Below, in pieces: positions 34,684 to 46,100 of a DNA stretch of 64,000 nt; within the stretch, counting starts at the first letter, position 1; each line of letters starts with the position of its first letter. The DNA comes from Selaginella moellendorffii (Eukaryota; Streptophyta; Lycopodiopsida; Selaginellales; Selaginellaceae), in NCBI RefSeq assembly GCF_000143415.4, contig NW_003314368.1:392792-456791 (forward strand). Reading direction: 5' to 3'. Both the position numbers and the translations under genes were made by a program. The notes beneath the pieces were generated by a model. The model was not told where the DNA came from and made no database searches. It was given only the letters and a program-made list of their open reading frames with translations.

Positions 34684-35616
34684 CTAAACGTTGCTAAACG
34701 TGGACCCCGACCCCGTCATGTTCCCCTTTTGTAGGTTATTGTTGAAATGCACCTTGATGGCCATATCCAACACTTCCTTGTAATTGGTCAGGTTCCAACG
34801 CATCACCTCACCGCGAGCCCAGGTTTGCAAGCCTAATATGAAGGCATGGAACGCATCTATACCCCCCATGTCCGTGACAAGTATCCTCTTTGCCATAAAC
34901 CCATTCACATACTCCTGAATGGTTCCGGTCTGCTTTAGCCTACTTAGCTCGTCTTTTAGATGCAGAGTAGCATTCGGAGGAATGTAAGTCACACAGATCC
35001 TCGCCTTCATCATTTCCCAAGTGGCTACCGGTCCTTCGTTGGCCTCTGTCGTTCTCCACCAAGACTTGGCATTATCTGCCAAGTATGGTTTTGCACATGG
35101 GACCTTCTCCGAGCTTGGTAACCACAATACTCGGAAGTAGTCCTCCATATCATAAAACCAATCCTCCACCACCTTATAGTCGTTCACTCCCTTGAAGACT
35201 AGTGGGGGCTTTGGTTTGTACTTGGGAACTACTTGAATGACTGATTCCACTTCGGTCTGTTCGACCTTGTTTGGTTTTGCCTCAGTCCCTGCCAACGGGT
35301 CTGCACCTTCTACGCTGCCAGCATCCGCAGTCTTTTGCCTTTTCTTCCGCTTCTCATCACGCTTTAGTTTGCATACAAGAGTCTCCAGAAGGGCATTGGT
35401 CTATGCCAATTGTCCTTTTAGCACGTCTAATCGAGCCTTGGATGACCAAACCTCACCACTGAACTCCTGTTTGGAAGTTTCCTCACTGAAGTCGTCCTCA
35501 TGCAAGGATTCCTCATCCATAGCCTCTTGTTCGACCGGAGGCTCTAGCTCTGGAGGAGGTTCCGTCTCCGCCTTGGTTCGTTTCTGCCTTGCTTTTGCCA
35601 TCTCCCAGCAATCCAC
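34684..35616 (-). pseudogene. Gag region of the minus-strand chromovirus
   Basis: An acidic N-terminal part (ETEPPPELEPPVEQEAMDEE) is split by a stop from the retrotransposon gag domain (VFKGVNDYKVVEDWFYDMED, then SWWRTTEANEGPVATWEMMK, and the LKQTGTIQEYVNGFM motif typical of Ty3 gag). A remnant CCHC knuckle lies further down (near 34470-34500, YYNYGEAGHFSRECP with the first Cys positions changed to Tyr). Confidence 0.75.
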
Positions 35617-35644
35617 CTCTATCCTTTGCTAGAACTGAGGAAAA

Positions 35645-35659
35645 GGCTCCAATACCAAA
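35645..35659 (-). other. Primer-binding site of the minus-strand chromovirus
   Basis: TTTGGTATTGGAGCC follows the LTR end on the minus strand. It is an initiator tRNA-Met type site with about two differences. The bases after it (TTTCCTCAGTTCT) resemble the LARD leader (GTTCCTTAGTCT). Confidence 0.7.
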
Positions 35660-35660
35660 T

Positions 35661-36735
35661 TGTAAGCCACAAATTTTTCCTTTCCAATTTGCTAGCTTAG
35701 CTCATCTATCCGACCAACACTGCTTTGGCTTTTGCTAAGTTCCCTCACCAAGGTTCCCACATATTGTACTAGCTCCTACTTGGTCCTACCCGGTTTCAGC
35801 TACTCACTGCACGAGTAATGGAGTGTTAGCCATCCATCCATGGATTCCCAAATCTCTCCCAATCCCCCTCCCCGAGTTAGACTAGGCTTAAGGTTCGGCT
35901 ACACTGTAGCGCACGTGGTTTTTACCCTTTATCCTATGGTGATTTACTATAGGATAACACCACGAAGCGGAACCTAACCCTCTTTGTGCCACGTGTCACA
36001 TGCCACATGTCCAAAGGATAGTGGTGTGGAACCAGAGTTTCAGGGCCTTGGGCCACTGAACGAAGGGACAGTACCAATCTCCCAAGCTTGGAGCTAAGGA
36101 GTGACAGAACTGAACCACGAAGCAACTCCCGAGCATACAGCCCAAGGAGCGAAGGGACAGGAGCCTAGAGCGATTTGGAACAGTCCTGGAGCAACTAGCA
36201 TCCTAATGCCAGGACCAGCACGCAAAACGGAGCGAAACGAAGTCTGGCGCTATTTTGGCATATCGGTGGCCTAACGTGAGGACATGGGTACTCCACCAGC
36301 TAGCATGGAATGGAACTTGGGCTTAGACCCAAGCCGGACGCAGAACAAAGACAGGCATGCAAGCGGGAGCTAAACTATGCCTCAAGTTGGTTGGCCATAC
36401 CCAACCTACCCACTATCCCTACTATACATTTAGAACCCCCCATAGCCCCCCCCCCCCCGTTGAGGAACACACGCTTTGGGCTTTCACCCCAAGCCTCCCT
36501 TAGTACCAAGAGTTAGTCTCTGGGACAAGCTTGAAACTTACTAAATATGGAATGTCCTTAGATTGCGAATTTGGACATGGGACGAACACCATTGCGTTCA
36601 AAATGATCTCTACATTCCGTAGATATGCCAAATGAACAAATCTAGACACTTTCCATTATTAGTATTTGGGACCGAAATAAGACTAACACAAAAGGCATAA
36701 TAGCAAGGGTGTTTCGCAGACACGGTAAGTTATCA
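35661..36735 (-). repeat. 5' LTR of the minus-strand chromovirus
   Basis: On the minus strand it runs from TGATAACTTACC (36735) to AAATTTGTGGCTTACA (35661), 1075 bp. Its last 250 bp match the end of the LTR at 25631-26749. Its middle carries the shared block GGTGAAAGCCCAAAGCGTGT, then a G-run (the C-run at about 36450 on plus), then a GTATAGTAGGGATAGTG motif. Its first 290 bp differ from the plus-strand LTR, so the U3 end has diverged or been exchanged. A truncated relative lies at 41890-42457. Confidence 0.75.
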
Positions 36736-38515
36736 TCCAGCCCAAGTCAAGCTTTTGACCTCATCCTTGGTATGGATTGATTGTAACGCAATTATGCCAA
36801 GTGTGACTTTGAGGCTTCTCCCCTTTGTCTCATACTTTCTTATGTTTCATCCATTCCTCTCACTTCCATACCTCTTCATCCCTCTACTTTTACCTTTGCT
36901 TCCATTACTTTTGTTCCCCCACTATTTCCTCCTATATTTCTGTCTTGTTCTGCTCTTCCCTTTTCCGATCCCTCCGACAATTTTTGTGTTGCAGTGGTTG
37001 ACCGACTCATGAAGGAGTATTCTGATCTCTTTAAATTTGACCTATCGTCTAGGGCCAAGATTGCTACACATCATCCAATTCCAAGCAGGGATGCTTGTTC
37101 AGTCAAGGTTTCTGTTCGTCATTTGTCACCCAAGGAGATCAAGATTTTACATACAAATGTCAAGGAAATGTTGGAGAAGGGTGTTATTCGGAAGTCGCAA
37201 AGTCCTTGGGCATGTGAACCTCATCTTGTGATGAAGCTTGATGGGAGTATTTTTTTCTGTATCGACTAACAATCCCGAATGTGTACCCTCTTCCTCACAC
37301 TTCTGATCTCTTGGATCGTCTAGGGCAAAGTTGTTGGTTCATTAAGCTAGATCTTGCTTCTGGGTATTGGCAATGTGAGACACAAAATCCCTAAGCCCCA
37401 AAGTGAAGCCGGAAGGGTGCCATGTGGTAGTGGCCGAAGCAAAAGTCAAACAAGCGTAACGCATTTGGACTAAAAGCTCTAATTTGAAAGGTCAAGAGCA
37501 GGAGTGGAACTCCCAACAAAGTGCTCGAGGAATAAGCACTAAGCGAGCAATAAGCGAGGCTCTAACAAGGGACTCAAAAGGACGAATACATGACATGTGG
37601 AGGAGTCCGAGATGGACCCAAGTTGGAGTCCGAGATGGAGTCCAAAATGGAGTCTGAGATGGAGTCCGAGATGGATCGAGACGGAGTCCGAGATGGAGTC
37701 CGAGATGGACCGAGATGGAGTCCGAGATGGAGTCCGAGATGGACCAAGACAGAGTACAAGATGGAGTCCGAGATGGACTGAGACGGAGTTCGAGATGGAG
37801 TCTGAGATGGACCGAGACGGAGTCCGAGATGGAGTCCGAGATGGACCCAAGATGGAATCCGAGATGGAGCCTAAGAAGGACCCAAGATGGAGTCCAAGGT
37901 CGAGACCGAGACCGAGACCGGGACCGAGACCGAGACCAAGACCGAGACCGAGATCAGGACCGAGACCGAGACCGAGGCGGAGGCCAAGACCGAGCCTGAG
38001 TCCGAGTCCGAGTCTGAGTCCGAGTCCGAGTTTGACTCTGAGAGGGTGAAAGCCCAAAGCATTCGTCTCCCAGACCCTGGGGGGTTTGGTGAGCTCCAAA
38101 AGTATAGTAAGGGGGAGGACTGCAGTGGAGCCAGTTTGGCTAGGAAAGGCCAGTTTGGCCAGGAAAGGCCAGTTTGGCCTAGGAAGGCTATACCCAGTGT
38201 TGGGTGATGAGCTGCCTACTGGGAAGTCCAAGACTAGAGTGAATACGGACCGACAAGTGCGGTAGCTTGGTGAAGTGTTCAAGAGCCGGCTCTAGTTCCC
38301 TCGGGAGATCGACTGGCTGATGCTCCTAGTCCAAGTGTGGGTGGCACTACCTACTTGGATACTTGGTGTGGCTCAATGGAACCTCGCTCTAAGCCCATAG
38401 CTAGAGCACCTAAAGGCGGAAGGCGGGGAGAGTACCCATGAGGCCCGCGTAGGCCACGGTGTTCCGAAATGTCGTCCAAAAGTCCTAGTATGTGGAAAGG
38501 AAGAGGAGAAGCCCC

Positions 38516-38914
38516 TATAAGCTCCCTGAATTTGGACTTCCCGGGAGGTCACCCAGCCCAGTACTATTCAAACCCAAGGACGCTTAACTCTAACTATCCC
38601 AAGACCCTTAACCGATTGGAAAAGGGGGTGCACTCTTATTCATGGGCCCTTTCCCTCTATATTTGAACCCCATGGACCGTCTCTCGAGTCGTTCCCTTTG
38701 GTTGCTTACAATCCACCACGCTTCCCTGCAAGTTCACGCCCTCGTGAACGGAAGCTGAGAGCCGCAGCTCTCCTGAGAGCCCCGCTCTCTTGACACCCTA
38801 CCCCTTGGGTCGAGCCCAGCGGGAGCAAACTAGACCAGCCAGATGTCAATTAACATGTGGTGTGATTCCTCTAGCCAACCAACAGAGTCGGACCCAAGAC
38901 CGCTCCGATACCAA
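38516..38914 (-). mobile_element. TRIM element, inverted left copy (3' LTR, interior and PBS; rest in gap)
   Basis: On the minus strand there are an LTR of 195 bp (38516-38710), about 204 bp of interior, and the primer-binding site TTGGTATCGGAGC (38902-38914) at the gap edge. It mirrors the right copy at 39795-40230. The terminal dinucleotide is TA in place of TG on the plus strand. Confidence 0.75.
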
Positions 38915-39794
38915 NNNNNNNNNNNNNNNNNNNNNNNNNNNNNNNNNNNNNNNNNNNNNNNNNNNNNNNNNNNNNNNNNNNNNNNNNNNNNNNNNNNNNN
39001 NNNNNNNNNNNNNNNNNNNNNNNNNNNNNNNNNNNNNNNNNNNNNNNNNNNNNNNNNNNNNNNNNNNNNNNNNNNNNNNNNNNNNNNNNNNNNNNNNNNN
39101 NNNNNNNNNNNNNNNNNNNNNNNNNNNNNNNNNNNNNNNNNNNNNNNNNNNNNNNNNNNNNNNNNNNNNNNNNNNNNNNNNNNNNNNNNNNNNNNNNNNN
39201 NNNNNNNNNNNNNNNNNNNNNNNNNNNNNNNNNNNNNNNNNNNNNNNNNNNNNNNNNNNNNNNNNNNNNNNNNNNNNNNNNNNNNNNNNNNNNNNNNNNN
39301 NNNNNNNNNNNNNNNNNNNNNNNNNNNNNNNNNNNNNNNNNNNNNNNNNNNNNNNNNNNNNNNNNNNNNNNNNNNNNNNNNNNNNNNNNNNNNNNNNNNN
39401 NNNNNNNNNNNNNNNNNNNNNNNNNNNNNNNNNNNNNNNNNNNNNNNNNNNNNNNNNNNNNNNNNNNNNNNNNNNNNNNNNNNNNNNNNNNNNNNNNNNN
39501 NNNNNNNNNNNNNNNNNNNNNNNNNNNNNNNNNNNNNNNNNNNNNNNNNNNNNNNNNNNNNNNNNNNNNNNNNNNNNNNNNNNNNNNNNNNNNNNNNNNN
39601 NNNNNNNNNNNNNNNNNNNNNNNNNNNNNNNNNNNNNNNNNNNNNNNNNNNNNNNNNNNNNNNNNNNNNNNNNNNNNNNNNNNNNNNNNNNNNNNNNNNN
39701 NNNNNNNNNNNNNNNNNNNNNNNNNNNNNNNNNNNNNNNNNNNNNNNNNNNNNNNNNNNNNNNNNNNNNNNNNNNNNNNNNNNNNNNNNNNNNN
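38915..39794. other. Assembly gap, 880 N
   Basis: The run of N covers 880 positions. It sits exactly between two inverted copies of the TRIM, so the missing sequence should include two 5' LTRs or a shared one. Translations across it are meaningless. Confidence 0.99.
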
Positions 39795-40230
39795 GTGACC
39801 TCCCGGGAAGTCCAAATTCAGGGAGCTTACATTTGGTATCAGAGAGGTCTTGGGTCCGACTCTGTTGGTTGGCTAGAGGAATCACACCACATGTTAATTG
39901 ACATCTGGCTGGTCCAGTTTGCTCCCGCTGGGCTCGACCCAAGGGGTAGGGTGTCAAGAGAGCGGGGCTCTCAGGAGAGCTGCGGCTCTCAGCTTCCGTT
40001 CACGAGGGCGTGAACTTGCAGGGAAGCGTGGTGGATTGTAAGCAACCAAAGGGAACGACTCGAGAGACGGTCCATGGGGTTCAAATATAGAGGGAAAGGG
40101 CCCATGAATAAGAGTGCACCCCCTTTTCCAATCGGTTAAGGGTCTTGGGATATTTGGGGTTAAGCGTCCTTGGGTTTGAATAGTACTGGGCTGGGTGACC
40201 TCCCGGGAAGTCCAAACTCAGGAGCTTACA
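39795..40230 (+). mobile_element. TRIM element, right copy (end of 5' LTR, interior, 3' LTR)
   Basis: After the gap come the last 37 bp of a 5' LTR, the initiator-Met type PBS TGGTATCAGAG (39834-39844), a 205-bp interior, a purine-rich GGAAGCGTGGTGGAT, and a 194-bp LTR (40037-40230, TGTAAGCAACC...GGAGCTTACA). Size and content are those of a terminal-repeat retrotransposon in miniature. GCCCC follows at 40231-40235, equal to 38511-38515 on the far side of the inverted pair. Confidence 0.82.
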
Positions 40231-41889
40231 GCCCCCTGGTGTGGTGACTAAGGACACAGTCACACAGTGAGGAAGTCCTAGAGGACAGTGGGACTTAGTG
40301 GTCGGGCCCATAGGCCTTGATCCAGTGGCAGTGTTGGCGAACATGGCCAAGGACAGAAAGGGACTTGGTGGGGACCGGAATGGACATATTGGGGAAGGCT
40401 ATTCCCCATGTCTGCGGGCATCCTAAGGATGCTAAGGAGGGGATCTGGGATGACCACTCATGGGCAAATGGCCCAGTCTTGGAGAGACGGGATTGCAATG
40501 CAGGTGGTGTTAGACCACTAATGTGACCAAGGTGAATGAGCGTGGCATAGCGTAACAGGCTTATATGTCGGTGGTACCTTGGGGTGTCGGTCATGGGATC
40601 GGACACGTGGAGCACTTGGACCAAGTGCAAAGGTTGAGTGGCATGGATGCCATTCTTGGGGCTAGCAAGCCCCAAGTCCTAAATGGGACTTATGGAGGTT
40701 GTGAATGAGACTCCTCCAAGTGGTCAGAGGTGTGGTTAAATGACTAAAGTAGAATGAAAAAATTAGTCCCTTATAGGCAAGTACTGATGGCCAAAGAAGA
40801 TATTCTTAAGACTGTTTTTCGTATATCATTTGGTTTGTATGAGTTCTTGGTGATGCCGTTTGGTTTGAACAATGTTCCAACAACATTCCAGTGGATGATG
40901 GATGAGGTTTTTTGTGATATGCCAAAGGTGACTACCAACTTCATTGATGATGTCTTGATCCACTTGGAGGGGACGTGGGAGGAGCACGTTCATGATATTT
41001 GTAAAGTGTTGGATTGGCTACGAGACATTGGTTTAAAGCTGAAGTGGTCGAAATGCGTGTTTGGGTCCAAGGACATAACTTATCTTGGGTACCGTATTTC
41101 TCGTGGGGGTTTGCAAGTTAATCTTGACAAACTTGTGGCTATTCTAAGGTTCCCTACTCTGAAGTGTGTGAATGATGTGCAGCGCTTCTTGGGTAGGGTG
41201 TAGTATCTCGATCATTTTATGGATCATATTTCTGATCGCATTGCACTATTGTGAGTATTGCTGAAGTCATCAATGTCATCTTTCATCTGGTCTCCGAATT
41301 GTGAGTAGGCGTTTGGGGATCTCAAAGAGCTATTGACAACTCCTCCAGTTTTGGCATATCCTAACTACACTCAACCTTTTATTTTGCCTATGGATGCTTT
41401 TGACATTAGTCTTGGAGGTGTGTTGATGCAAGAGAGTCCGAGTGTGCCTGGTTAGCGCCATCCCATTGCGTATATAAGCTGTACATTGCAACCAGTGGAA
41501 GTGAACTACTCCACGATACAGAAGGAGTGCTTAGCAGCAGTCTGGGGTTTCAAGAAACTTCATGCGTATCTACATGGTTCTCAGACGTTACTTGAAGGTG
41601 ACCATGCTGCCATTACTTCATTATTGAAGTGAAAGAACCTTGTTGGTCATATTGTTCAGTGGGCTTTAAAGCTTCAGATATATGATTTTGATGTTGTTCA
41701 TTGCCCAGGGAGTTTTATGGCTAATGCTGATGCCCTTTTTCGAGGTCCTCTTCCTTCTCCACTCTCTTCTCATGTTTTTGACGAGCCTGTTGTTTCAACA
41801 TTTGTGGATTTTTTAAATGAGGATTCTGTGCCATTGGTAGTTGTAATGCACCTGATTTTGGAGCCAAACTCCAAGCCCATTGCGCTACG

Positions 41890-42457
41890 AAATGAGGGTC
41901 CGGTACAATCCCATGAGCACTAGCTCCCCGTATCTAGCACTTGCACACAAAATGGTGTCAAGCAGTGTCTAGCACAATTTTGGCATATTGGTGGCCTAAC
42001 ACAAGGAGGAGGGTACCCCACCGACTATAGCAGCATGGAGCTTGGGCTTAGACCCAAGCCGGATGCAAAACAAGGAGCGACACAGCCCAGCGGGAGTCAA
42101 ATTAATGTCTCAAGTGGTTTAACATGCATTCCAACCACTATCCCTACTATACATTTGGAACCCTTCATAGCGCCCCCCCCCGCCCCCCCTCGAGGGACAC
42201 ACACTTTGGGCTTTCACCCCAAGCCTCCCTTAGTACCAAGAGTTGGTCTCTAGGACAAATCTGAAATCTACTAAATATGGAATGGTGCTAAATTTTTGGA
42301 CACGGGATGAACACCATTGTGTTCAGGCCGACCTCTACATTCCATAGATATGCTAAATAAGTGAATCTAGACACTTTCCATAAATAGCATTTGGGACCGA
42401 AATGAGACTAACACAAAGGGCGTGATAGCGAGGGTGTTTGGCAAACACAATAAGTTA
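41890..42457 (-). repeat. Truncated chromovirus-type LTR fragment
   Basis: It is homologous over most of its length to 36200-36735, in the same orientation, including CATAGCGCCCCCCCCC, GGGCTTTCACCCC and the end GTTATCATC. The minisatellite side and LTR 3' end are missing. It separates the RNase H part of element E from the 42458-42691 spacer. Confidence 0.7.
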
Positions 42458-42691
42458 TCATCTGGTGATATTGAGGGACTAGTCTCAATACGTGAGGGTT
42501 CTTCCCAAGCAAGTGCAAGACAAAGCAAAAGATAACTAACAAGCTGGGCCAAGTATGCTTAGCTAAATAGACAATTAGGAATTCCTTCCTTATGCTCATC
42601 AAGCAAAGTACAGATGCTAAATCCAATTTACTAACACTTGGACAAGAGGGGCTAATAAAGGGAATCAGCAATACCGACCTCTTGCCATCGT

Positions 42692-43043
42692 TGTTAGGAA
42701 TCCCTCAATTCTTGCCACATTCCTGACTCTCGCCGGATTCCTGACCTACAGACCATATTCCTAACTCTCGAGACACTTCCCTATTCCTGACTCCTGTACG
42801 ATCCCTGAGTCTCAAGCCACATTCCTGATGATGATGTGATGCCTCCTCGACCTTAGCTATATTTAGGTCGTCCTCGATCCAAGAGTGGTGGAGCTTCATC
42901 AACCTATAGTATATATAGGTTAGCCTTGTTCCATTTTTCCACAATCTGAATCAACACCAGTCAAAGGCCTCTTCTTCGTTTCCACTAGCTTTTCTCTTTG
43001 TCTTCTGCATTTTCCAGTCTTGATCTTGTTGGGGGTCTTGACA
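42692..43043 (+). repeat. 5' LTR of chromovirus D
   Basis: The LTR is 352 bp. Repeats of ATTCCTGACTC occupy the U3 part. TATATATAGG at about 42911 would place the transcript start near 42939. The end is GGGGGTCTTGACA. Confidence 0.88.
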
Positions 43044-43045
43044 GT

Positions 43046-43061
43046 TTGATTCAGATTGTGG
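43046..43061 (+). promoter_or_regulatory. Self-complementary primer-binding site of chromovirus D
   Basis: TTGATTCAGATTGTGG is the 16-nt reverse complement of CCACAATCTGAATCAA at 42939-42954, which lies about 28 bp after the TATA box. The PBS starts 2 bp after the LTR end. This is the arrangement known from the fission-yeast Tf1 and related self-priming elements. Confidence 0.7.
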
Positions 43062-43143
43062 TTTTTCCATTTTTTGCTTTAGCTCGTTTTGATTGTTTGA
43101 CTGCCTTTGCCTTTTTTTGCCCTTTTTTCTTTCTTCTTTGCCA

Positions 43144-46100
43144 ATGGAGTCTCCAAACCATCCTGATTTCTTTGCTGATGTCCTTGCAAAAATCCAGTCT
43201 AAGAATACCGAGCTGAAGGCAACCCTTCTTCACATGTAGCAGGAGCTTGCTTCACTTTTGGCTCAAGGATCCAGCAAAGTTCCTGAACCGAAGGTGAGTT
43301 TCCCGGCAAAATTTTTAGGCAAGCGTTCGGAGCTTCGCAGATTCCTGAACCAAATGGAGCTGATCTTCGCACTTCAACATCGGCGGTACCCCACTCTCGA
43401 GTCTCAAATTGGCGCGATTGGGATGTTGCTCGAAGGTGCAGCTTTGTCATGGTTTTCTCCTCTCCTGGAGAAGAGCATGAAAGGGGTTGTGGTTCCGGAG
43501 CTGATGGATCTTCAATTATTCAAAGAAAAGCTCGAAGCATATTTTGGCAAGACGGATCGGGTTCAGACTGCTACCACAAAGATGAGACGTCTCTCTTAGG
43601 GGTCTTGTCCTACCTTGATCTATGCTGGAGAGTTCCAACTCCTTGCCTTGGACACTCAGTGGGATGAACGGGCTCTGATTGATCAATTTCGTTTCGGCCT
43701 TAACAACGGTGTCAAGGATTTGTTGCTCACCATGGAGGATCCCACGGCCCTGTCGGACGCCATCAACAAAGCTATTCAATGCGACAATCGTCTCTTTGAA
43801 CGTCATCAGGAAAGTCGCTGCGTCGCCATTTTCCCGTCCCAAACTCAGGAATCCCAGCTTGAGTCTTCAGGGCATACTCCTGAACCTACTGCTCCGGTCC
43901 CGATGGATATTTCTAGTACTCCCCAACTCATCAAAGGGAAGTTGAGTCCTGCTGAGAAGCAATTCAGATATCTCATAATCTTTGCCTCTACTGTGCTGAT
44001 CCTAATCACAAAGCAGTTGTGTGTCCCAAGAAGCCTCCCTGATTGCTCGAGTTCACTCTGCCTCAAAGTCCACCTTTGTTGTAGTCAGGAAACGACTCTG
44101 TCCAAACAGAGTAGGAGCTGTCTATTTGGACTCTCTGAATAAAAATCACTTTTCTTCTTTATCAAGCTCCTCACCACTTTTCATCAAAGCCATCACCAAT
44201 TCCTGCAACTTTCGCGTCCCATGTCTCCTTTCTTTCACCGGGCAATCAGGACTCAAGGCTCTGGCGCTACTGGACTCAAGTGCAACTTCCTACTTCATGG
44301 ACACGGACTTTGCTGCTCGACATCACGTTCCTCTTTCTCCTACCATACGGGATCTGAGGGTTGAAGGCATCGACGGGCATTTTGTGTCTCCATCTTCTAG
44401 ACTTAGGGAAACGTTGCCTGTTCGAGTACACATCGGGTCCACTGTCACTGATATCACCTTCAACATCATCAGCAGCAAGTCCTTCTCTGTGGTGCTCGGC
44501 CTTCCTTGGTTCCAACTACATCAGCCTCAGATCTGTTGGAAGGAGTTACAGCTCATCTCTCCCATATAACCATCTCCTATAGCTTCCCCTGCTGTTCATC
44601 GAGTCCGAATTAGGAAAAGTTCCCTACTTTCAAATTAAGGTTCTGTTCCTGACTCTACGAAGTTTTCACCCTCTTCTTTTTCCTCTCTTCCATCTTACAC
44701 TAGACAGTATCCTCGTCTCATCATTCCACTTAATCTTATGCCTCCTCCTATCTCCATAATCACTATGAAAGAACTCCTTCATGAAGAACTTATTTTCCTT
44801 TTTGCTTTGCATGTTTCTCTTGTCAGTCTTCCTGAGAAGTATCATGATTTTGGGATGTGTTTGACAAAAAAAAAGCTAGTGTACTACCTATTCATCAGGC
44901 TTATTACTGTCCCATTGATTTATAGGAAGGAGCATCACCTTCATGGGGGCCTATCTACGGGTTATCCCTGTCGTAGCTTAAGGCCCTCAAAGAGTACATG
45001 GAGAAGAACTTTGCCTCGGGGTACATTTAGCATTCGCAGTCCCTGGCTGGAGCGCCTGTCTTCTTTGTCAAGAAGAAGGATGAGAGTTTGCGGCTAGTCA
45101 TCGACTACTGAGGTTTGAACAAGGTGACTATTCAGAACCGTTATCCACTACCCCTGATTTCAAACCTGTTAGAATGCCTTGACGGTGCCTGCTTCTTCAC
45201 CAAGATTGACCTCCGTGGAGCATACAACTTGATCCGGATCCGGCCTAGTGATGAATAGAAGACTGCGTTCCAAACCCGCTATGGCCACTTCGAGTACACT
45301 GTCATGCCATTTGGCTTGACAAATGCTCCAGCAGTTTTCCAACACATGGCAAATGACATCTTTCGGGAGTTTCTTGATCAGATGGTGATCGTCTACCTCA
45401 ATGACATCCTCATCTACTCAAAAACTCAGGAGGAGCACAACGAGCATGTGCGCAAGGTGCTGGCAAAGCTGTGGGAACACAACCTATACACGAAGCTTGA
45501 GAAATGTTCATTCGATCAAGAGTCTATGGAATTTCCTTGGGTACATTGTCACTCTTGAGGGTATCACGATGGATTTTGCCAAAGTCAAGACTATTCTCGA
45601 ATGGGAGCCTCCACAATCGATGTCGGACGTTCAGGTTTTTCTTAGCTTTACCAACTTATACTGCAAATTCATTGATCATTACTCTGACATTGTCCTTCCT
45701 CTCATATCTCACTTGCAAGGATGTTCCCTTCTCTTGGTCTGCTGCTACCCAGCAGGCCTTCAACACACTCAAGGCGGCCCTTAGTTCTGCTCCCATCTTG
45801 ATCCATGCTGATCCCTCACAACCTTTCTTCATCGAGGCTGACGCCTCCGACTTTGCCATCAATGCTATGCTGTCTCAACTCGGAGCTGATCAGAAATTTC
45901 ATCCGGTCGCTTTCCATTCTCGGAAATTCTAGCCTGCAAAGATCAATTACGAAATCCACCACAAGGAGCTCCTTGCCATCGTGGATTCCTTTGGAGAGTG
46001 GCGTCGTTTCTTGGAGGGGCGGGCCATCAAACAACGGTCTGGATAGATCACAAAAATCTCGAGTACTTTGCCACTTCCCGAGTTTTGAGCCGTTGTCAGG

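Larger units (their letters stand above)
32820..36735 (-). mobile_element. Ty3/gypsy chromovirus, 5' half: LTR, gag, protease remnant, reverse transcriptase
   Basis: Reading leftward: LTR (35661-36735), primer-binding site (35645-35659), gag (about 34684-35616), a CCHC/protease region with stops (about 33960-34620), and reverse transcriptase with the start of RNase H (about 32820-33900). It stops abruptly at 32820 and lacks integrase. The LTR end, PBS and leader match the family of the plus-strand chromovirus 15843-26749, so the two are complementary halves of one family. RT motifs are largely intact ([21 protein letters not shown]), but the catalytic box reads YIDN instead of YxDD. Confidence 0.85.
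37374..40775 (+). repeat. Solo LTR of the LARD family (TSD GGCAA) containing a TRIM insertion
   Basis: The left end TGTGAGACACAAAATCCC at 37374 and the right end AATTAGTCCCTTATA at 40775 are those of the LARD LTR. The flanks carry the same 5 bp, GGCAA (37369-37373 and 40776-40780), and no LARD interior is present, so this is a solo LTR left by LTR-LTR recombination. It includes a shorter GA-rich minisatellite (about 37600-38040). It was itself opened by the insertion 38516-40230, flanked by GCCCC. Confidence 0.88.

Noticed and set aside
38790-40013. Apparent 300-400 residue frames across the N gap
   Set aside because: They consist almost wholly of undetermined positions and have no meaning.
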